Positions 41,035 to 51,798 of a DNA stretch of 64,000 nucleotides are shown here, piece by piece. Source of the DNA: Oegoconia quadripuncta. Lineage: Eukaryota; Arthropoda; Insecta; Lepidoptera; Autostichidae. Position numbers and translations under genes: made by a program. The notes under the pieces were generated by a model, which was not told the origin of the DNA, searched no databases, and worked only from the letters and a program-made list of their open reading frames with translations. The DNA is taken from assembly GCA_949316235.1 (NCBI GenBank), contig OX438752.1, positions 1,883,001-1,947,000 of the forward strand, in the 5' to 3' direction. Position 1 is the stretch's first letter; the number at the start of each line of letters is the position of its first letter.

Positions 41035-41162
41035 AAGGAAAAAATAGGACATTTAGGTAAGTGAAATTGAAGGTATTGGCATAGTTTTTTTTTTTTCAAA
41101 ACCATCATCGAATTAAGCGTTAATTGTATCATTTGACGGTCGCGTTTGTAGCCCATTCGATG
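41035..41162. repeat. dispersed repeat, partner of 2022-2135
   Basis: GAAGGTATTGGCATAG, then CGCGTTTGTAGCCCATTCG. Confidence 0.5.
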
Positions 41163-41342
41163 TTAGAGACAAGGAGTAGAACCGAATGAAAACAAATATA
41201 GTTTGTGCACAAGTGCAAATAATAAATACAAACATACATACTTTAGATATGGACATAAACTTACAATGATAGTGTAAAATATACCTAGGTACATATACAT
41301 AAATATATAAATCCAAATAGAAAAAAAATCGAATAAAAATTG

Positions 41343-41425
41343 TCTTAGCCGGATTCGAAAACCGTGTCTTTTCGAAAGACGTTACCTAAGCACTCGTGTC
41401 GCTTGCCACTAGACCACGATATCAA
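41343..41425 (-). repeat. tRNA-like SINE head of another type
   Basis: Minus strand CGTGGTCTAGTGGCAAGCGA (A box) and GTTTTCGAATCCGGC (B box). The ends do not pair into an acceptor stem, so it is not called as a tRNA gene. Confidence 0.5.
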
Positions 41426-41654
41426 TTAGCAGAGCTGACGAAATTTTCTTACTCATTTTTATGTGACATATTATTATTGATTTGGTTTGAGTGTTGATAT
41501 TGTATGAATACTTTCTAATAGATGGTGCTAGAGTGCTTCGGTCCATACGGTCCATATAATACTTTTAGGGAGATTCGTCTGTACATATACAATATATGTG
41601 ACACCGAACAGAGAAAATAATGGATACTTTAATTATCAAAGCTCAGAACAACGA

Positions 41655-41960
41655 ATATACTTATTATAAATGAAAACGTCCATAACTTGGGAATACCGAG
41701 TTGTCAAAGATAAGATAGCCAGTCCTCCAAATGTGTTGGGGTTTCCGGGTCAGTACGCTTCCACCTTCGACCTCATCTTCACTTAACATCAGGTGTGATT
41801 GAGGTCAAGTATCAACCCGTTACGCATAAAAAAAAAATTTTCATTTCATTTCATTTCAAATATTCATCATACAAACATATGCCCCTAGCGTGGTTCGAAC
41901 CCGCGATCTTTTAGTATAGCAGTCAGAATTTTTAACCACTACACCAAACAGGTCGTCTAC
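41655..41960 (-). repeat. SINE-B interrupted by SINE-A
   Basis: SINE-B body start (CATAACTTGGGAATACC) at 41680 and head (GACGACCTGTTTGGTGTAGT, minus) at about 41958-41860 are separated by a plus-strand SINE-A 3' half (41697-41835). Confidence 0.75.
41697..41835 (+). repeat. SINE-A 3' half, nested in SINE-B
   Basis: GTTGTCAAAGATAAGATAGC through ACCCGTTACGCATAAAAAAA. Confidence 0.75.
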
Positions 41961-41961
41961 A

Positions 41962-42409
41962 GAACAATAATAAATATTCTTATTTCAAAATGTTTCAAAT
42001 CAGTAATTATAGCCGTTGTTCAAGGTCGTCGCCGTGGATTTTATCCCATTAAATAACTTATGACAAACGAAAATCTATTTTTTTTTGTTCACAGAGTCGT
42101 AAACCTCGAGATGTACTACGGAATAACAATCACTTGTAGAATCGGTATCACCGAAGATCGAGATCCATCGATTTCCATCCCCGCCGTAGGTTGAGTCCGA
42201 ACGTAATACATATTCACACATGCATACATATGTATGAGAGTCCACGTTTCCGATAGGAAATAGCAATCGTCGGGTCATGGCTAAGGAGCGATTACTCAGC
42301 TCGGCTGAGCTGAGTTCTCGTGTCGTTTGTTTTGGGTTACAGTCTTATAACAAACCAAAGAACTTGGCAGCATATTTTGTATTTCGTACCATAAAATGTA
42401 TTTTATTTT
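41962..42409. other. unassigned, with a 67-codon minus ORF
   Basis: Minus ORF 42278-42075 (GDGNRWISIFGDTDSTSDCY inside) has no domain I recognise and ends in an AAAAAAAAATAG run. TCAGCTCGGCTGAGCTGA at 42297 is palindromic. Confidence 0.3.
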
Positions 42410-43040
42410 ATTTTTATTTTATTTTATTTATTCTTACAGAATCAACAGCATAAATTATACAATATTTAAATAGGATTTAGTTACTAATGTTAAGCCAATT
42501 ATAGATTCTTACTTCTTATACAACATTAATAGGTTTATTGCAAGTGGGATAGTTGTCATGGTTACATAAAAATCGATAAATAACTGTCACATAAAATATT
42601 TAGACAAACTTTTGTAATAAGTTATTAATAAATTGAAATTGAATTTACTAATTATAAATAAATCAATATGGAACGGAGTTAAATCTTAAAATAAACTTTT
42701 GTTAAATTACAATTGTAAGAATGCGTCAAATCAATGTCAGTAAATTATAATAATGATTAAATAAATGAAATAAATCTTCAATGCTAACTAATACAATGTT
42801 TTGAAAGCTCCATTAATAAATATTCGATGATGTCAATAAAATAAAAACAATGTCATGTAATAATAATAATGTCAACAACAACAATGTATCCTATGACACT
42901 CTAGAGATCAACCTAAATCTAACGACACCATGCACTTCGAAAAATCAAGCCGTTTTGGTTACAGGAAGTAACATAGAAATTTACATACATACATACCTAC
43001 TTACATACACTCGAAAAACATTAAATAAATAATTAATAAT
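42410..43040. other. AT-rich unassigned region
   Basis: Starts with a (TTTTA)n run. No ORF of note. Confidence 0.35.
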
Positions 43041-43041
43041 G

Positions 43042-43440
43042 TAGTGGTAGAGCCACGCTGTAAGCTATTAGCTTGCAGCATGAATGGGCCGGCTCGACCG
43101 GGGAAGTACCACCCTCTCGCAGAAGACCGACGTCTGAGTAGTGGCATTTTGCCACTGCGCTTCGTCCGGTGAGCGAGGGCGCCGGAGGCCCACCTTCCAG
43201 TCTCTCTCCAGAATAGTAGCGGTATTTAAAGAGTTAGTACCCCAGGAGGGTACCAGCACTATTAGTGCTGGAGAATCCCTCATCGCTCAGGCTGCCCTAC
43301 TTATTTTGGGGTGGACACCTTCCTCAAAGGCCGGCAACGCATCTGTGACCCTTTTGGTGTTGCGGGTGTCCATGGGCGGCGGTGATTTTTTTCCATCAGG
43401 TGACCCGCATGCTCGTTTGCCGCCCTCTCATATAAAAAAA
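43042..43440 (+). mobile_element. composite retroposon with LINE-C tail, copy 1
   Basis: GTAGTGGTAGAGCCACGCTG, GACCGGGGAAGTACCACCCT, CGTCCGGTGAGCGAGGGCGC lead into ACACCTTCCTCAAAGGCCGG, LINE-C sequence and its 3' end. Copy 2 at 47765 differs at only a few positions. Confidence 0.75.
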
Positions 43441-43446
43441 TAAATA

Positions 43447-43612
43447 AATAAATATCTTTGCACATACACCCAGCGCCATCTAGTTCCATACTAAGCAACT
43501 AGGCTTGTATTATGGATCCCAGATGGTTGATAAACTACACAAATACAATTTTTTTTTGTAAATAAATACATTAATAAATTAAAAACATCCATAACTCGGG
43601 AAACACATGTCT
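43447..43612 (-). repeat. SINE-B 3' part
   Basis: Minus strand TGTTTCCCGAGTTATGGATG through CATCTGGGATCCATAATACA to CTAGATGGCGCTGGGTGTAT. Head missing. Confidence 0.7.
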
Positions 43613-43654
43613 GTTTAACGAGTCAAGGCATATTTTCTAGCGTCTTAACTTTTG

Positions 43655-43920
43655 CCATATGTACATGTTTAAGTACTCGGTTTGGTTGGTGGTAGGGCAT
43701 TTTAAATGTCCGCCTGGCTAGCTACCACCATCTTATCTAAATCTGCTGCCAAACAGCAATGTTAATAGCATTGTTGTGTTCCGGTTGTCAGAGATAAGAT
43801 AGCCAGTCCCGCAAATGTGTTGGGGTTTCCGGGTCAGTACGCTTCCACCTTCGACCTCATCTTCACTTAACATCAGGTGTGATTGAGGTCAAGTACGAAC
43901 TCGTCGTGCATGAAAAAAAG
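43655..43920 (+). repeat. SINE-A, tRNA head missing
   Basis: Starts at GTACATGTTTAAGTACTCGG and runs to CGTCGTGCATGAAAAAAAG. Confidence 0.8.
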
Positions 43921-43962
43921 AAAACAAACGATTTTTAACCGCCGACGAAAAACGGCGAAAAT

Positions 43963-44095
43963 TTGGTGAAATAGTTAGAAACTCCAAGTACTATACCAAA
44001 AGATCGCGGGTTCGAATCCCGTTAGGGGCATATGTTTTATGATGAATACAGACATGTGTTCCCGACTTATGGATGTTTTCTATTTATAGATGTGT
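43963..44095 (+). repeat. SINE-B head and early body
   Basis: TGAAATAGTTAGAAACTCCA (decayed A box), GGGTTCGAATCCCGTTAGGG, GATGAATACAGACATGTGTT. Confidence 0.7.
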
Positions 44096-44134
44096 CGGAG
44101 ATAGCGATAGATTAGCGACAGAATTTGTAATCGG

Positions 44135-44300
44135 GACCGTAGCATGACTATAAAAGAACGCGGTTTGCTACGGGAAGTGAACCAGTATGAGAGTGAATGA
44201 AGCAAAAGAGGTGTGTCAGGATCGTAGCCAGTGGAAGTCTGTGGTCTGCCTACCCCAACGGGAAATAAGCATGACGTTATTTACCTATGTATGTAAAAAA
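44135..44300 (+). pseudogene. RTE-like LINE 3' end
   Basis: DRSQWKSVVC followed by CTACCCCAACGGGAAATAAG and TATGTATGTA, the usual end of RTE-like elements. Confidence 0.5.
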
Positions 44301-44700
44301 TGATGTGCTATGTGCTCGATGCAATTGATATATATTTTTTAACTCCGCCACCAGAAGTTACCTTGTTCGTCTATTATTTCATCCTAATTATATTAAACTA
44401 TGCAAGGTTCCCAACCACAAAATAACATTGCAGTTAATTTAGTTGCCACATTAATTCACACGTATAAATAGTGGAGTTAAATTTAACGTAATATCACGTA
44501 ACGAAAGCGCAGAGTCTCGCAAACATGTTTTCAATCTCGAAAACAACCGTATAGGGATTGGAAAATAAATCCCAGGATGTGATCCCGTGGGAATCACAAT
44601 TACGGGAATGGCAATGCATTCCCCTGACATGTTCCCGTAACATTGAGCACGATGTATGATCATTGATCACAAGATCATGTACCTTTTCAAGATTTAACGT
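44301..44700. other. spacer, nothing recognised
   Basis: 44560-44645 repeats TTCCCGTAA/TACGGGAATG-like words. No gene. Confidence 0.35.
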
Positions 44701-44825
44701 TCTTGGTGTAGTGGTTAGTGACTCTGACTGCTATGTCTAGGGTTGCGGGTTGGAATTACGCTAAAGACACTTTGTAGATGATTTTTTCATGTGCCGGGGT
44801 AATGGATATTTCATTTATAATATGA
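44701..44825 (+). repeat. SINE-B, diverged head
   Basis: TTGGTGTAGTGGTTAGTGAC, GGGTTGCGGGTTGGAATTAC, then TAATGGATATTTCATTTATA. Confidence 0.6.
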
Positions 44826-45039
44826 TTTGTTCGTTCGTTTTCGTACAAATGAAATAAACACAATAAGTTTACTAAAATGTATGCACAAAGGCAGACGTAT
44901 CCCTTAGCCGAATTTTTTTCAGTGAACCATAGAGTTAGTGAAAGAATAGTAGATGATATGTACCTATGATAATTATAATATTTATTTAAAAACAGTAACA
45001 AATAAAGAGATGGAATTTAAATATAAACTAGAACAAATG

Positions 45040-45230
45040 TAAAAAATTGGGGCCGCGAGGCAAGGTACCCAAAACGCTGGCGGCGTTTCCTCGTTGTATG
45101 CAGATACTTAAGCGTTGGGCGAGGAAACAACCAGCTCTCGGGTCACCAGTGACATCGACTAAGCGCTTTGAAATATCAAAGAAAAATTTAAGAGCGCTCG
45201 GCCCCCAAGGACCTAAAGTTTCGACTCCGA
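45040..45230 (-). pseudogene. LINE-E C-terminal fragment
   Basis: Reads FGVETLGPWGPSALKFFFDI, SKRLVDVTGDPRAGCFLAQR, LSICIQRGNAASVLGTLPRG. Same class as 14438, opposite strand. Confidence 0.65.
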
Positions 45231-45415
45231 AAGCTAGGAAAATATATTCGGAACCGATGTATGTATATATGTACCTATGTATATTCCCAGAAAAAAAATA
45301 TGTGTTTGTTTTTAGTACATTAATAATTTGGTATCCATAATACAAGCAAGAAATTAAATTATAATCAAAAGACTATAATAATACTACTTAAGATATAACA
45401 ATAATACATAAGTAT

Positions 45416-45475
45416 CGTCACTTCCCATCGGGTGAGATTGTGGTCAAACGCGAATCCAGTACCTAAATAAAAAAA
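45416..45475 (+). repeat. LINE-B 3' tail
   Basis: CGTCACTTCCCATCGGGTGA, GATTGTGGTCAAACGCGAAT, CCAGTACC and poly(A). Confidence 0.65.
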
Positions 45476-46286
45476 ATTAAAATTGTTACTTTGAATTTAA
45501 TTAGATTTTGAGTACTTATCTGTAGGGAATTTATACCAAAAAAACATCTATAGACATACATCAGCGGACATAGACATAGACATAGACATACATAATCACA
45601 CCCCTCGTCACGTGTGGATATCGAAAGGAACGTGGATGTTGTGTCAAGTATTAAACTTTTAATGTTTGGAACACTCAAACTCTGGTTTGGGATATCTTTG
45701 ACCACCCCATTTGGGAGAAATGTCGTAACGTTATACATTGGGCTGAAATTTGTACGATTTAAATCGTACTTGTATGATATGTTGCTGGTTTCACGCGCGT
45801 ACGACTCAAACATCGAAATCGTATGGTAAATGTACGATTTTTTAAGATAGAAACTTAACAATAAGCTTTGGTTTATTTGCAAGAACATAGTTTACAAATA
45901 GATACAAATTAATAGAATTGCAGATTGTTTTATATTTTCTGTTCTTTTGATAGCAGACATATTATTGATACATTTTCTTTGACTGGTAGTCAAATGGCCA
46001 AAAAGAGTAACAAACACACAAATAAGAAACATAACACAAAGATAAACAAAAAAGGGGGACAGTAGAATTTGGCCACCTTATCACTAAAAGGCAACCTTTG
46101 GATTAGGAAGCATTACACACAGTGGGTAATAGCTGAAAGTCAGTGTTTTGCTCTCTGAGCAATTATATACACTGAGCTATGACCCATTTGTACGGCTGTA
46201 GCACACACATACTCTAGTGTATCCTGATGTTACTTTTATGAATTGTTATAAAATATGTTTATCCAATTGCTTTGGAACTTATGGTA
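45476..46286. other. unassigned region
   Basis: Minus ORF 45888-45463 (141 codons) lacks a recognisable domain and contains an ATAGACATAGACAT repeat. CCCAAATGGGGTGGTC (minus, about 45710) recurs at 4388. Confidence 0.35.
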
Positions 46287-46336
46287 TGTGTGTGACTGGA
46301 GATACAAATAAACGATCTATCTATCTATCTATCTAC
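46287..46336 (+). repeat. (ATCT)n at a retroposon tail
   Basis: GGAGATACAAATAAACGATC followed by TATCTATCTATCTATC. Confidence 0.65.
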
Positions 46337-46697
46337 ATGATAGGTAGCGTGTGCGGTGAACTAATTTATAATAATAAAGAATATTAGTCACTCAGTCAGC
46401 CTATTTATAGATATCTATATAAGTATTTGATGTATTTGATATATTATATGTATTATACGTAGGTATTTATTAATATGTATTTTAGTATGTAGGCCTTTAT
46501 ATTATGTATTTATTGTGTTTAATATCTATATATTTTTTGTCTTATAAAATAATCCTATATTCAAACCATTATTGCTATAAATCTCAATGTTTTATCTTTT
46601 GTCAATTATGTTCTTATAACAGCGATGTTTTGTTAATGTATATTGTTCTATATTTGTAAGTATCGCTCTTTGTCTGCAATAAAATACTTTAATTTCA
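46337..46697. other. AT-rich spacer
   Basis: Ends with a tail-like CTGCAATAAAATACTTTAAT. No gene. Confidence 0.4.
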
Positions 46698-46850
46698 TTT
46701 TTCCTTCCGAGAGTTTGCTGGAAGAAATCTCTTACAGAGATAAGCTCGCCTTTTGTGTATTGTAATTTCTGTCCTATGTTTGTTCAATGTATGTTTGTAT
46801 ACTTATATATGCAATAAAGTGTTAAATAAATAAATAAATAAATATTTCAT
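46698..46850 (+). repeat. retroposon 3' tail
   Basis: GTTTGCTGGAAGAAATCTCT, GATAAGCTCGCCTTTTGTGT, ATGCAATAAAGTGTTAAATA. Confidence 0.65.
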
Positions 46851-47114
46851 AAAACAAAATTATCACTTTCATAGAATATTAATATATATAAAAATAAACC
46901 AAAGCAAAGCAATTTGTTTAGAACCGAATTAGAAAGGGAAATCGCACTGATTTCAAGTCTAAAGGAAAACATGTTAATGAAAGTATTTTTTCTTCAAAAT
47001 TTTCAAATTCGATCTCAAGTACGTAGATCTAATTATTGTGTACGTTCAAATTTTACTTTTTTTTAGCTGGTGTACGATTGCTGCATTTTATCACTTGACA
47101 GCCCTATTTTCATA

Positions 47115-47305
47115 TAAATAATGCGAACAGCCAAGGCATGGAATTCCCTTCCGGCGTCAGTCTTTCCAGAATCCTACAACCTTGGGATTTTCAAGAGCAG
47201 GGTGAATAGGCATCTACTGAGATCGCGCGCTTCATCTTTGGCCACATCGTCACTTCCCATCAGGTGAGATTGTGGTCAAATGCATATCCAGTTAACCATA
47301 AAAAA
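47115..47305 (+). pseudogene. LINE-B C-terminal fragment
   Basis: MRTAKAWNSLPASVFPESYN then LGIFKSRVNRHLLRSRASSL in frame, and the UTR CATCAGGTGAGATTGTGGTC. Confidence 0.75.
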
Positions 47306-47764
47306 CAATTAAATCAAGAAATACAATGTTGTTATTAATATACAAAAGTGAAAGAGATACAATAGCTTATATAAAGAGTTACTTTATTCCAGGTAAATAA
47401 ATGTAATTTAAATAATAAACTCTATCCATTAACAACGGCAAATATTCCCGGAGTCCCACCTCATTTCTCAGTCCCGCAAAATGCGGGACTCTCAACCCTT
47501 AACCGACGTAACTAAAATAGAACCAGTCACAAGGTCTGCGGCCGGCGCTCTCGCTCTATTTCCGCGCAGTGACGTCATGGCACGCCCCCGTGACGTAAGC
47601 ACGACGCTCTATCAATTTGTAGCGTTCTGAAACCGCATTTTGATGTATCATAGTAAGGTTGGTGGCAAATTGTTTGGTTTACCGTTAGTAAGTTACTTCA
47701 AACTTCAAGCATTTATTTCAACGTAAGATACATGATATTATTTGTTGAATGTCAATTTAATTTT
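47306..47764. other. unassigned, with GC-rich island
   Basis: 47530-47610 is GC-rich with two CRE-like TGACGT(C/A)A sites (CAGTGACGTCATGG, CCGTGACGTAAGC). CCGCAAAATGCGGGACT at 47476 is palindromic. No gene follows. Confidence 0.35.
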
Positions 47765-48166
47765 TGTAGTGGTAGAGCCACGCTGTAAGCTATTAGCTTG
47801 TAGCATGAATGGGCCGGCTCGACCGGGGAAGTACCACCCTCTCGCAGAAGACCGACGTCTGAGTAGTGGCATTTTGCCACTGCGCTTCGTCCGGTGAGCG
47901 AGGGCGCCGGAGGCCCACCTTCCAGTCTCTCTCCAGAATGGTAGCGGTATTTAAAGAGTTAGTACCCCAGGAGGGTACCAGCACTATTAGTGCTGGAGAA
48001 TCCCTCATCGCTCAGGCTGCCCTACTTATTCTGGGGTGGACACCTTCCTCAAAGGCCGGCAACGCATCTGTGACCCTTTTGGTGTTGCGGGTGTCCATGG
48101 GCGGCGGTGATTGCTTTCCATCAGGTGACCCGCATGCTCGTTTGCCACCCTCTCATATAAAAAAAA
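47765..48166 (+). mobile_element. composite retroposon with LINE-C tail, copy 2
   Basis: Nearly identical to 43042-43440, same strand, 4.7 kb apart. Copy 2 keeps GATTGCTTTCC where copy 1 has GATTTTTTTCC. Confidence 0.75.
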
Positions 48167-48182
48167 GAAATCGACGTAATCA

Positions 48183-48375
48183 GCTCGTTCGCATGTCAGG
48201 CTATTTCATGATTAATAAAGAAATATTATTGTATCTTTAGTAATATAAAAACCTGCTTTTAAAAAGAGCAAACCCTCGAGTTTCTCGTTTGTTCTTCTCA
48301 GGGGAAAATTGCCTTTTGATTAAGCAGTAGCTTAAAAATTGCATATCTGACCATTTTAAGTATACCCTATACACC
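48183..48375 (+). repeat. LINE-A 3' UTR
   Basis: GCTCGTTCGCATGTCAGGCT, GAGTTTCTCGTTTGTTCTTC, TTTTAAGTATACCCTATACA. Confidence 0.7.
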
Positions 48376-48549
48376 CAGTGGCGTGCTTAAGGTTTCAGGG
48401 CAAGCTCTACCCAGTTATGAATACACCTTGTTGCATCTTTTCTGTTCAATCTGGAGGGTCATATGCAATTTCTGTACTATGTAAAGATCAATAAAGTTTG
48501 AGATTGATATTTCTGATTGATTATTTTATTAAGGCAAACGCATGCCGGG

Positions 48550-48636
48550 CTTTTTTTGCTAGGGGCGGATTCGAACTCGCGACCTTTTGGTATAGCAGTC
48601 AGAATTTTTAACCACTACACCAAACAGGTCGTCTGA
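48550..48636 (-). repeat. SINE-B head
   Basis: Minus strand GACGACCTGTTTGGTGTAGT, B box GAGTTCGAATCCGCC. Confidence 0.75.
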
Positions 48637-49064
48637 TCCTTCACAATTTATTTACAAGAATATTATGTGCGTATGAGAAAATATTTCTGCTTTCCCGAAA
48701 AATAGCGAGCAACTTAAATTTGAGATTTAAGGACAAATTGGCTACCCCGTTGTTCTGACTAAGCAAAGTTAACGTATCATTTATGGGACACTGTGTGCCT
48801 ACGCATTTAGAACCTTATACCTGAGAAAATCATTCATCAGTCTCATATTTTATATTATGCCTTGTTAATAAGTTTGTCAAACTCAAAGTATTTATTGTAT
48901 ATCACAGTGGTTCATATACATATAATTTTTTGGGTACAGGTAGTATCATGTGACGCCCTGTAACACAAGCAATTTGAGAGAGCACTATTAAGTACGTGAC
49001 AATCTTAAGCTTATTATGTATTTACATATTTTTTGTTACAATTACTTAGATTTATTGTTTGTAT
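48637..49064. other. spacer, nothing recognised
   Basis: No supported feature. Confidence 0.4.
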
Positions 49065-49425
49065 TTTTTTTATATGAGAGGGCGGCAAACGAGCATGCAA
49101 CACCAAAAGGGTCACAGATTCGTTGCCGGCCTTTGAGGAAGGTGTACCCTCGTTTCTTGAAGGTTCCAATGTCGTACTCGTTCGGGAATACCGCTGCCGG
49201 AAGTCCGTTCCACAGGGTGGTCGTACGTGGTAAGAAGTTTCTTGAGAAACGTACAGTGGTAGACTTCCACTCATCCAGGCGATGTGGATGGAAATTTAAT
49301 TTTCGGCGAGAAGTGTATCGGTTAAATTGAGCAGCGGGTATTAGCTCGAACAGTTCTTCAGAACACTCCCCATGAAATATGCGATAGAGAATGCAGAGTG
49401 ACGCGACGTCTCTTCGCAACGCCAT
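49065..49425 (-). pseudogene. LINE-C C-terminal fragment, longest copy
   Basis: 127 open codons in total: [81 protein letters not shown] small deletion removes GVHGRR and the adjoining bases near the 3' end. This copy defines the family's C-terminus. Confidence 0.8.
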
Positions 49426-49499
49426 TTATGTTTATAAACCTACTTTTTTGTATTTATATTGGTATATTGTTATTTCAATGAGGAATAATAGGTAATTTC

Positions 49500-49680
49500 T
49501 TTCTGACTATCTGGATGATAAGCGAGCATGGACATAGACCGCTCGGCGATATTCATCTAATTATACAATATAATATAATTGTAACTCAAACTTATTTAAA
49601 AGAGCAACCCTTGAGTTTCTTGCTCGTCCTTCTCTGGGGAATCAGCTTTGTGAATGAGCAATAATGTCAAAAACTTTAAG
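49500..49680 (+). repeat. LINE-A 3' end
   Basis: TTTCTGACTATCTGGATGAT to AATGAGCAATAATGTCAAAA. It is repeated almost exactly at 49890-50050. Confidence 0.7.
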
Positions 49681-49719
49681 ATAAGATAAAAAAAAAATCA
49701 TAAATTTATACTATATCTA

Positions 49720-50285
49720 AAGCAAGCTACCGATTTGTTAGGAAACATTTTTATGCTATCACTAACACGTACTCTATCGCTTACGCTTTTATAATAAGGT
49801 TCCAGTGGACATTCAAAATTTACCTTTAAATAAATTGAAAACCATAATAAAACAGACATTATTTACCAAAGGCTATTGTAACATTTCTGACTATCTGGAT
49901 GATAAGCGAGCATGGACATAGACCGCTCGGCGATATTCATCTAATTATACAATATAATATAATTGTAACTCAAACTTATTTAAAAGAGCAACCCTTGAGT
50001 TCCTTGCTCGTTCTTCTCTGGGGAATCGACTTTGTGAATGAGCAATAATGGTGTCGATTCGGATGTACACCAACTAAACTATACTAAACTAAAACCAGTT
50101 TTGGAGTGGTGCCGTCACATCGTACTTTAAAACTGGTTTTAATTTAGTTTAGTTTAGTCGGTGTACATCCCAATCGACACCGATCTCAAAAACTTTAATA
50201 ATAAGATAAAAAAATGTGACGTTTTCAAGTGATAATTTTTATCCTACGAAATAAATATTTTTTGATTCTGATTTGATTTTGATTT
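49720..50285 (+). repeat. LINE-A with upstream repeat, interrupted by a MITE
   Basis: Same layout as 39060: CAAGCTACCGATTTGTTAGG, CTATCGCTTACGCTTTTATA, then the LINE-A end and tail. 50050-50181 is an inserted foldback. Confidence 0.7.
50050..50181. mobile_element. 132-bp foldback MITE
   Basis: 53-bp terminal inverted repeats (GGTGTCGATTCGGATGTACA...; 50050-50102 and 50129-50181) with four mismatches around a 26-bp loop. The uninterrupted site is visible in paralogues at 39420 and 49660. Confidence 0.75.
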
Positions 50286-50420
50286 TGAAATTATTATATT
50301 ATATTATATTCATTTATTATATTATATTTTTATTATTATATTATATTATATTTTTATTATTATATTATATTATATTATTATATTTATTTATTTATTTATT
50401 TATTTTATTTATTTATGTTA
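50286..50420. repeat. low-complexity TTATATTATATT / ATTTATTT
   Basis: About 130 bp of A/T-only simple repeat after the LINE-A tail, probably its expanded tail. Confidence 0.7.
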
Positions 50421-50589
50421 AGGAAAACCAACAGCCATGTTAAATCACAAATAACAATAACACAAATAACAAATATTCATTTAGTATATTATATTCATTT
50501 ATTATATTATATCCATTTATCATATTAAATTTATGTAATTTTTAAATTATTATTTGAATGCTGAAATTTAATTTCAAAATTCTGTTTAA

Positions 50590-50661
50590 TAGAACCTTAA
50601 ATATATTGAAAGGAAGATTTTATACATCAATAGGAACCTTATTGAAAATCCATGGAATGAA
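50590..50661 (-). repeat. LINE-A fragment
   Basis: Minus strand CAATAAGGTTCCTATTGATG, TATAAAATCTTCCTTTCAAT. Confidence 0.55.
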
Positions 50662-50663
50662 TT

Positions 50664-50800
50664 AATGAGCCCCACAGAAATTCACCAATCAGCACTGGAC
50701 CCGCTTGGTGGACTGTCCTATTCTCTCCCAGTGAGAGGAGGCTGTGTCCAACAGTTGGGACGTGTAGGACTGTTGATCATCACGATATTTATATGGAGAG
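50664..50800 (+). repeat. RTE-like LINE 3' end
   Basis: CCAATCAGCACTGGACCCGC, GTGAGAGGAGGCTGTGTCCA, ACAGTTGGGACGTGTAGGAC, the characteristic 3' UTR of lepidopteran RTE elements, mutated. Confidence 0.55.
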
Positions 50801-51104
50801 TGCAAGCCCCGGTGTCGACCTGGACGGAAGAATTATCGTCAAGAAATGGGAGCGGGATCTAAGCAAACGTTTGGAGGCGTGGCCTTAATGAGCGAAAGCT
50901 CTTAAGGACTATAACACCCGAACGGACGCTACCTGCTATAACGATGAACCTTCATTACTGTGTGCGCCCTTAAGTTCACCCGGCATTAACCGAAGATACT
51001 AAAATTTATAGGTTTTCCCCCGACGAAATACGATAGGTGTTATGTGTTTGACGGTGGTGCGCGCGTGTGTGTGTGTCCAGTATTCATTCGGACGTTATCT
51101 GTTT
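50801..51104. other. spacer, nothing recognised
   Basis: Only a short (TG)n run at about 51065. Confidence 0.4.
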
Positions 51105-51395
51105 ATGAACAACGTTTTAGCATTTGACTTCAATCACACCTGTTGTTAAGTGAAGATCCGAAGGCTCTCTGACCCGAAAACCCCATCTTATTTGGGACTA
51201 TCTTATCTCTGACATACGAAACATAACAATCCTATTAACATTGGTGTTTGGCGGCAGACTTAAATAAGATTGTGGTAGCGAGCCAGGCGGATATTTAAAA
51301 TGGGCCACCTATCACATTGAGCGCTGGGGATCGAACCTGCGACCTCTGATTCCTAAACCGTATGTTGTTTACATTGAGCCACGGAGGTGGTCGAA
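51105..51395 (-). repeat. SINE-A, diverged
   Basis: Minus strand CCACCTCCGTGGCTCAATGT, GGTTCGATCCCCAGCGC, GGTGTGATTGAAGTCAAATG. Confidence 0.75.
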
Positions 51396-51589
51396 AACGT
51401 ATCTCAAGAATGCGTGGTCCTATTTGACTTACTCTTTTTTTATTAAAGTCTAAACGTGGGGAGAGTTTCTTAGTCATGTTTGATGAAAATTGCTAAGTCG
51501 TGTCGGAGACTTTTATCACAGCTTTTTTGGTGTATTCCGATGATACCATAGTCTTTCAAGATTTTTATATATTTTTAATTGTTGTATAT

Positions 51590-51798
51590 TTAAGACTAGC
51601 ATCCCACCCGCGGCTTCGCCTGCGTGGAAAAACTTTATCGCGGTAATTTGTCTATATCCATATCCAATATGTCTTAATCCAGAGTATGTTCTATCTATGT
51701 ACCAAATTTCACCCAAATCTGTTCATCCGTTTCGCCGTGATTTAGCAACAAATAAACAAACAAACAACCATCCAAACTTTCGCATTTATTATTAGTTA
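51590..51798 (-). mobile_element. Helitron-like element, near full length
   Basis: Minus strand starts TAACTAATAATAAATGCGAA, passes GATTTGGGTGAAATTTGGTA, and ends GCCGCGGGTGGGATGCTAGT. Confidence 0.65.

Noticed and set aside
41343..41425. Possible minus-strand tRNA gene
   Set aside because: A and B boxes are present, but the 5' and 3' ends do not pair into an acceptor stem; treated as a SINE head.
42075..42278. 67-codon minus-strand ORF with GDGNRWISIFGDTDSTSDCY
   Set aside because: Composition looks protein-like, but there is no recognised family, splice context or neighbour; kept only as a note in the spacer entry.
45463..45888. 141-codon minus-strand ORF
   Set aside because: Length is modest for AT-rich DNA, it crosses an ATAGACAT simple repeat and low-complexity CLCLCLC, and shows no domain.
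43069..48008. ORFs MRDSPALIVLVPSWGTNS... and MAFCHCASSGERGRRRP... present twice
   Set aside because: Both are frames of the composite retroposon with the LINE-C tail; duplication of the ORF reflects duplication of the element.
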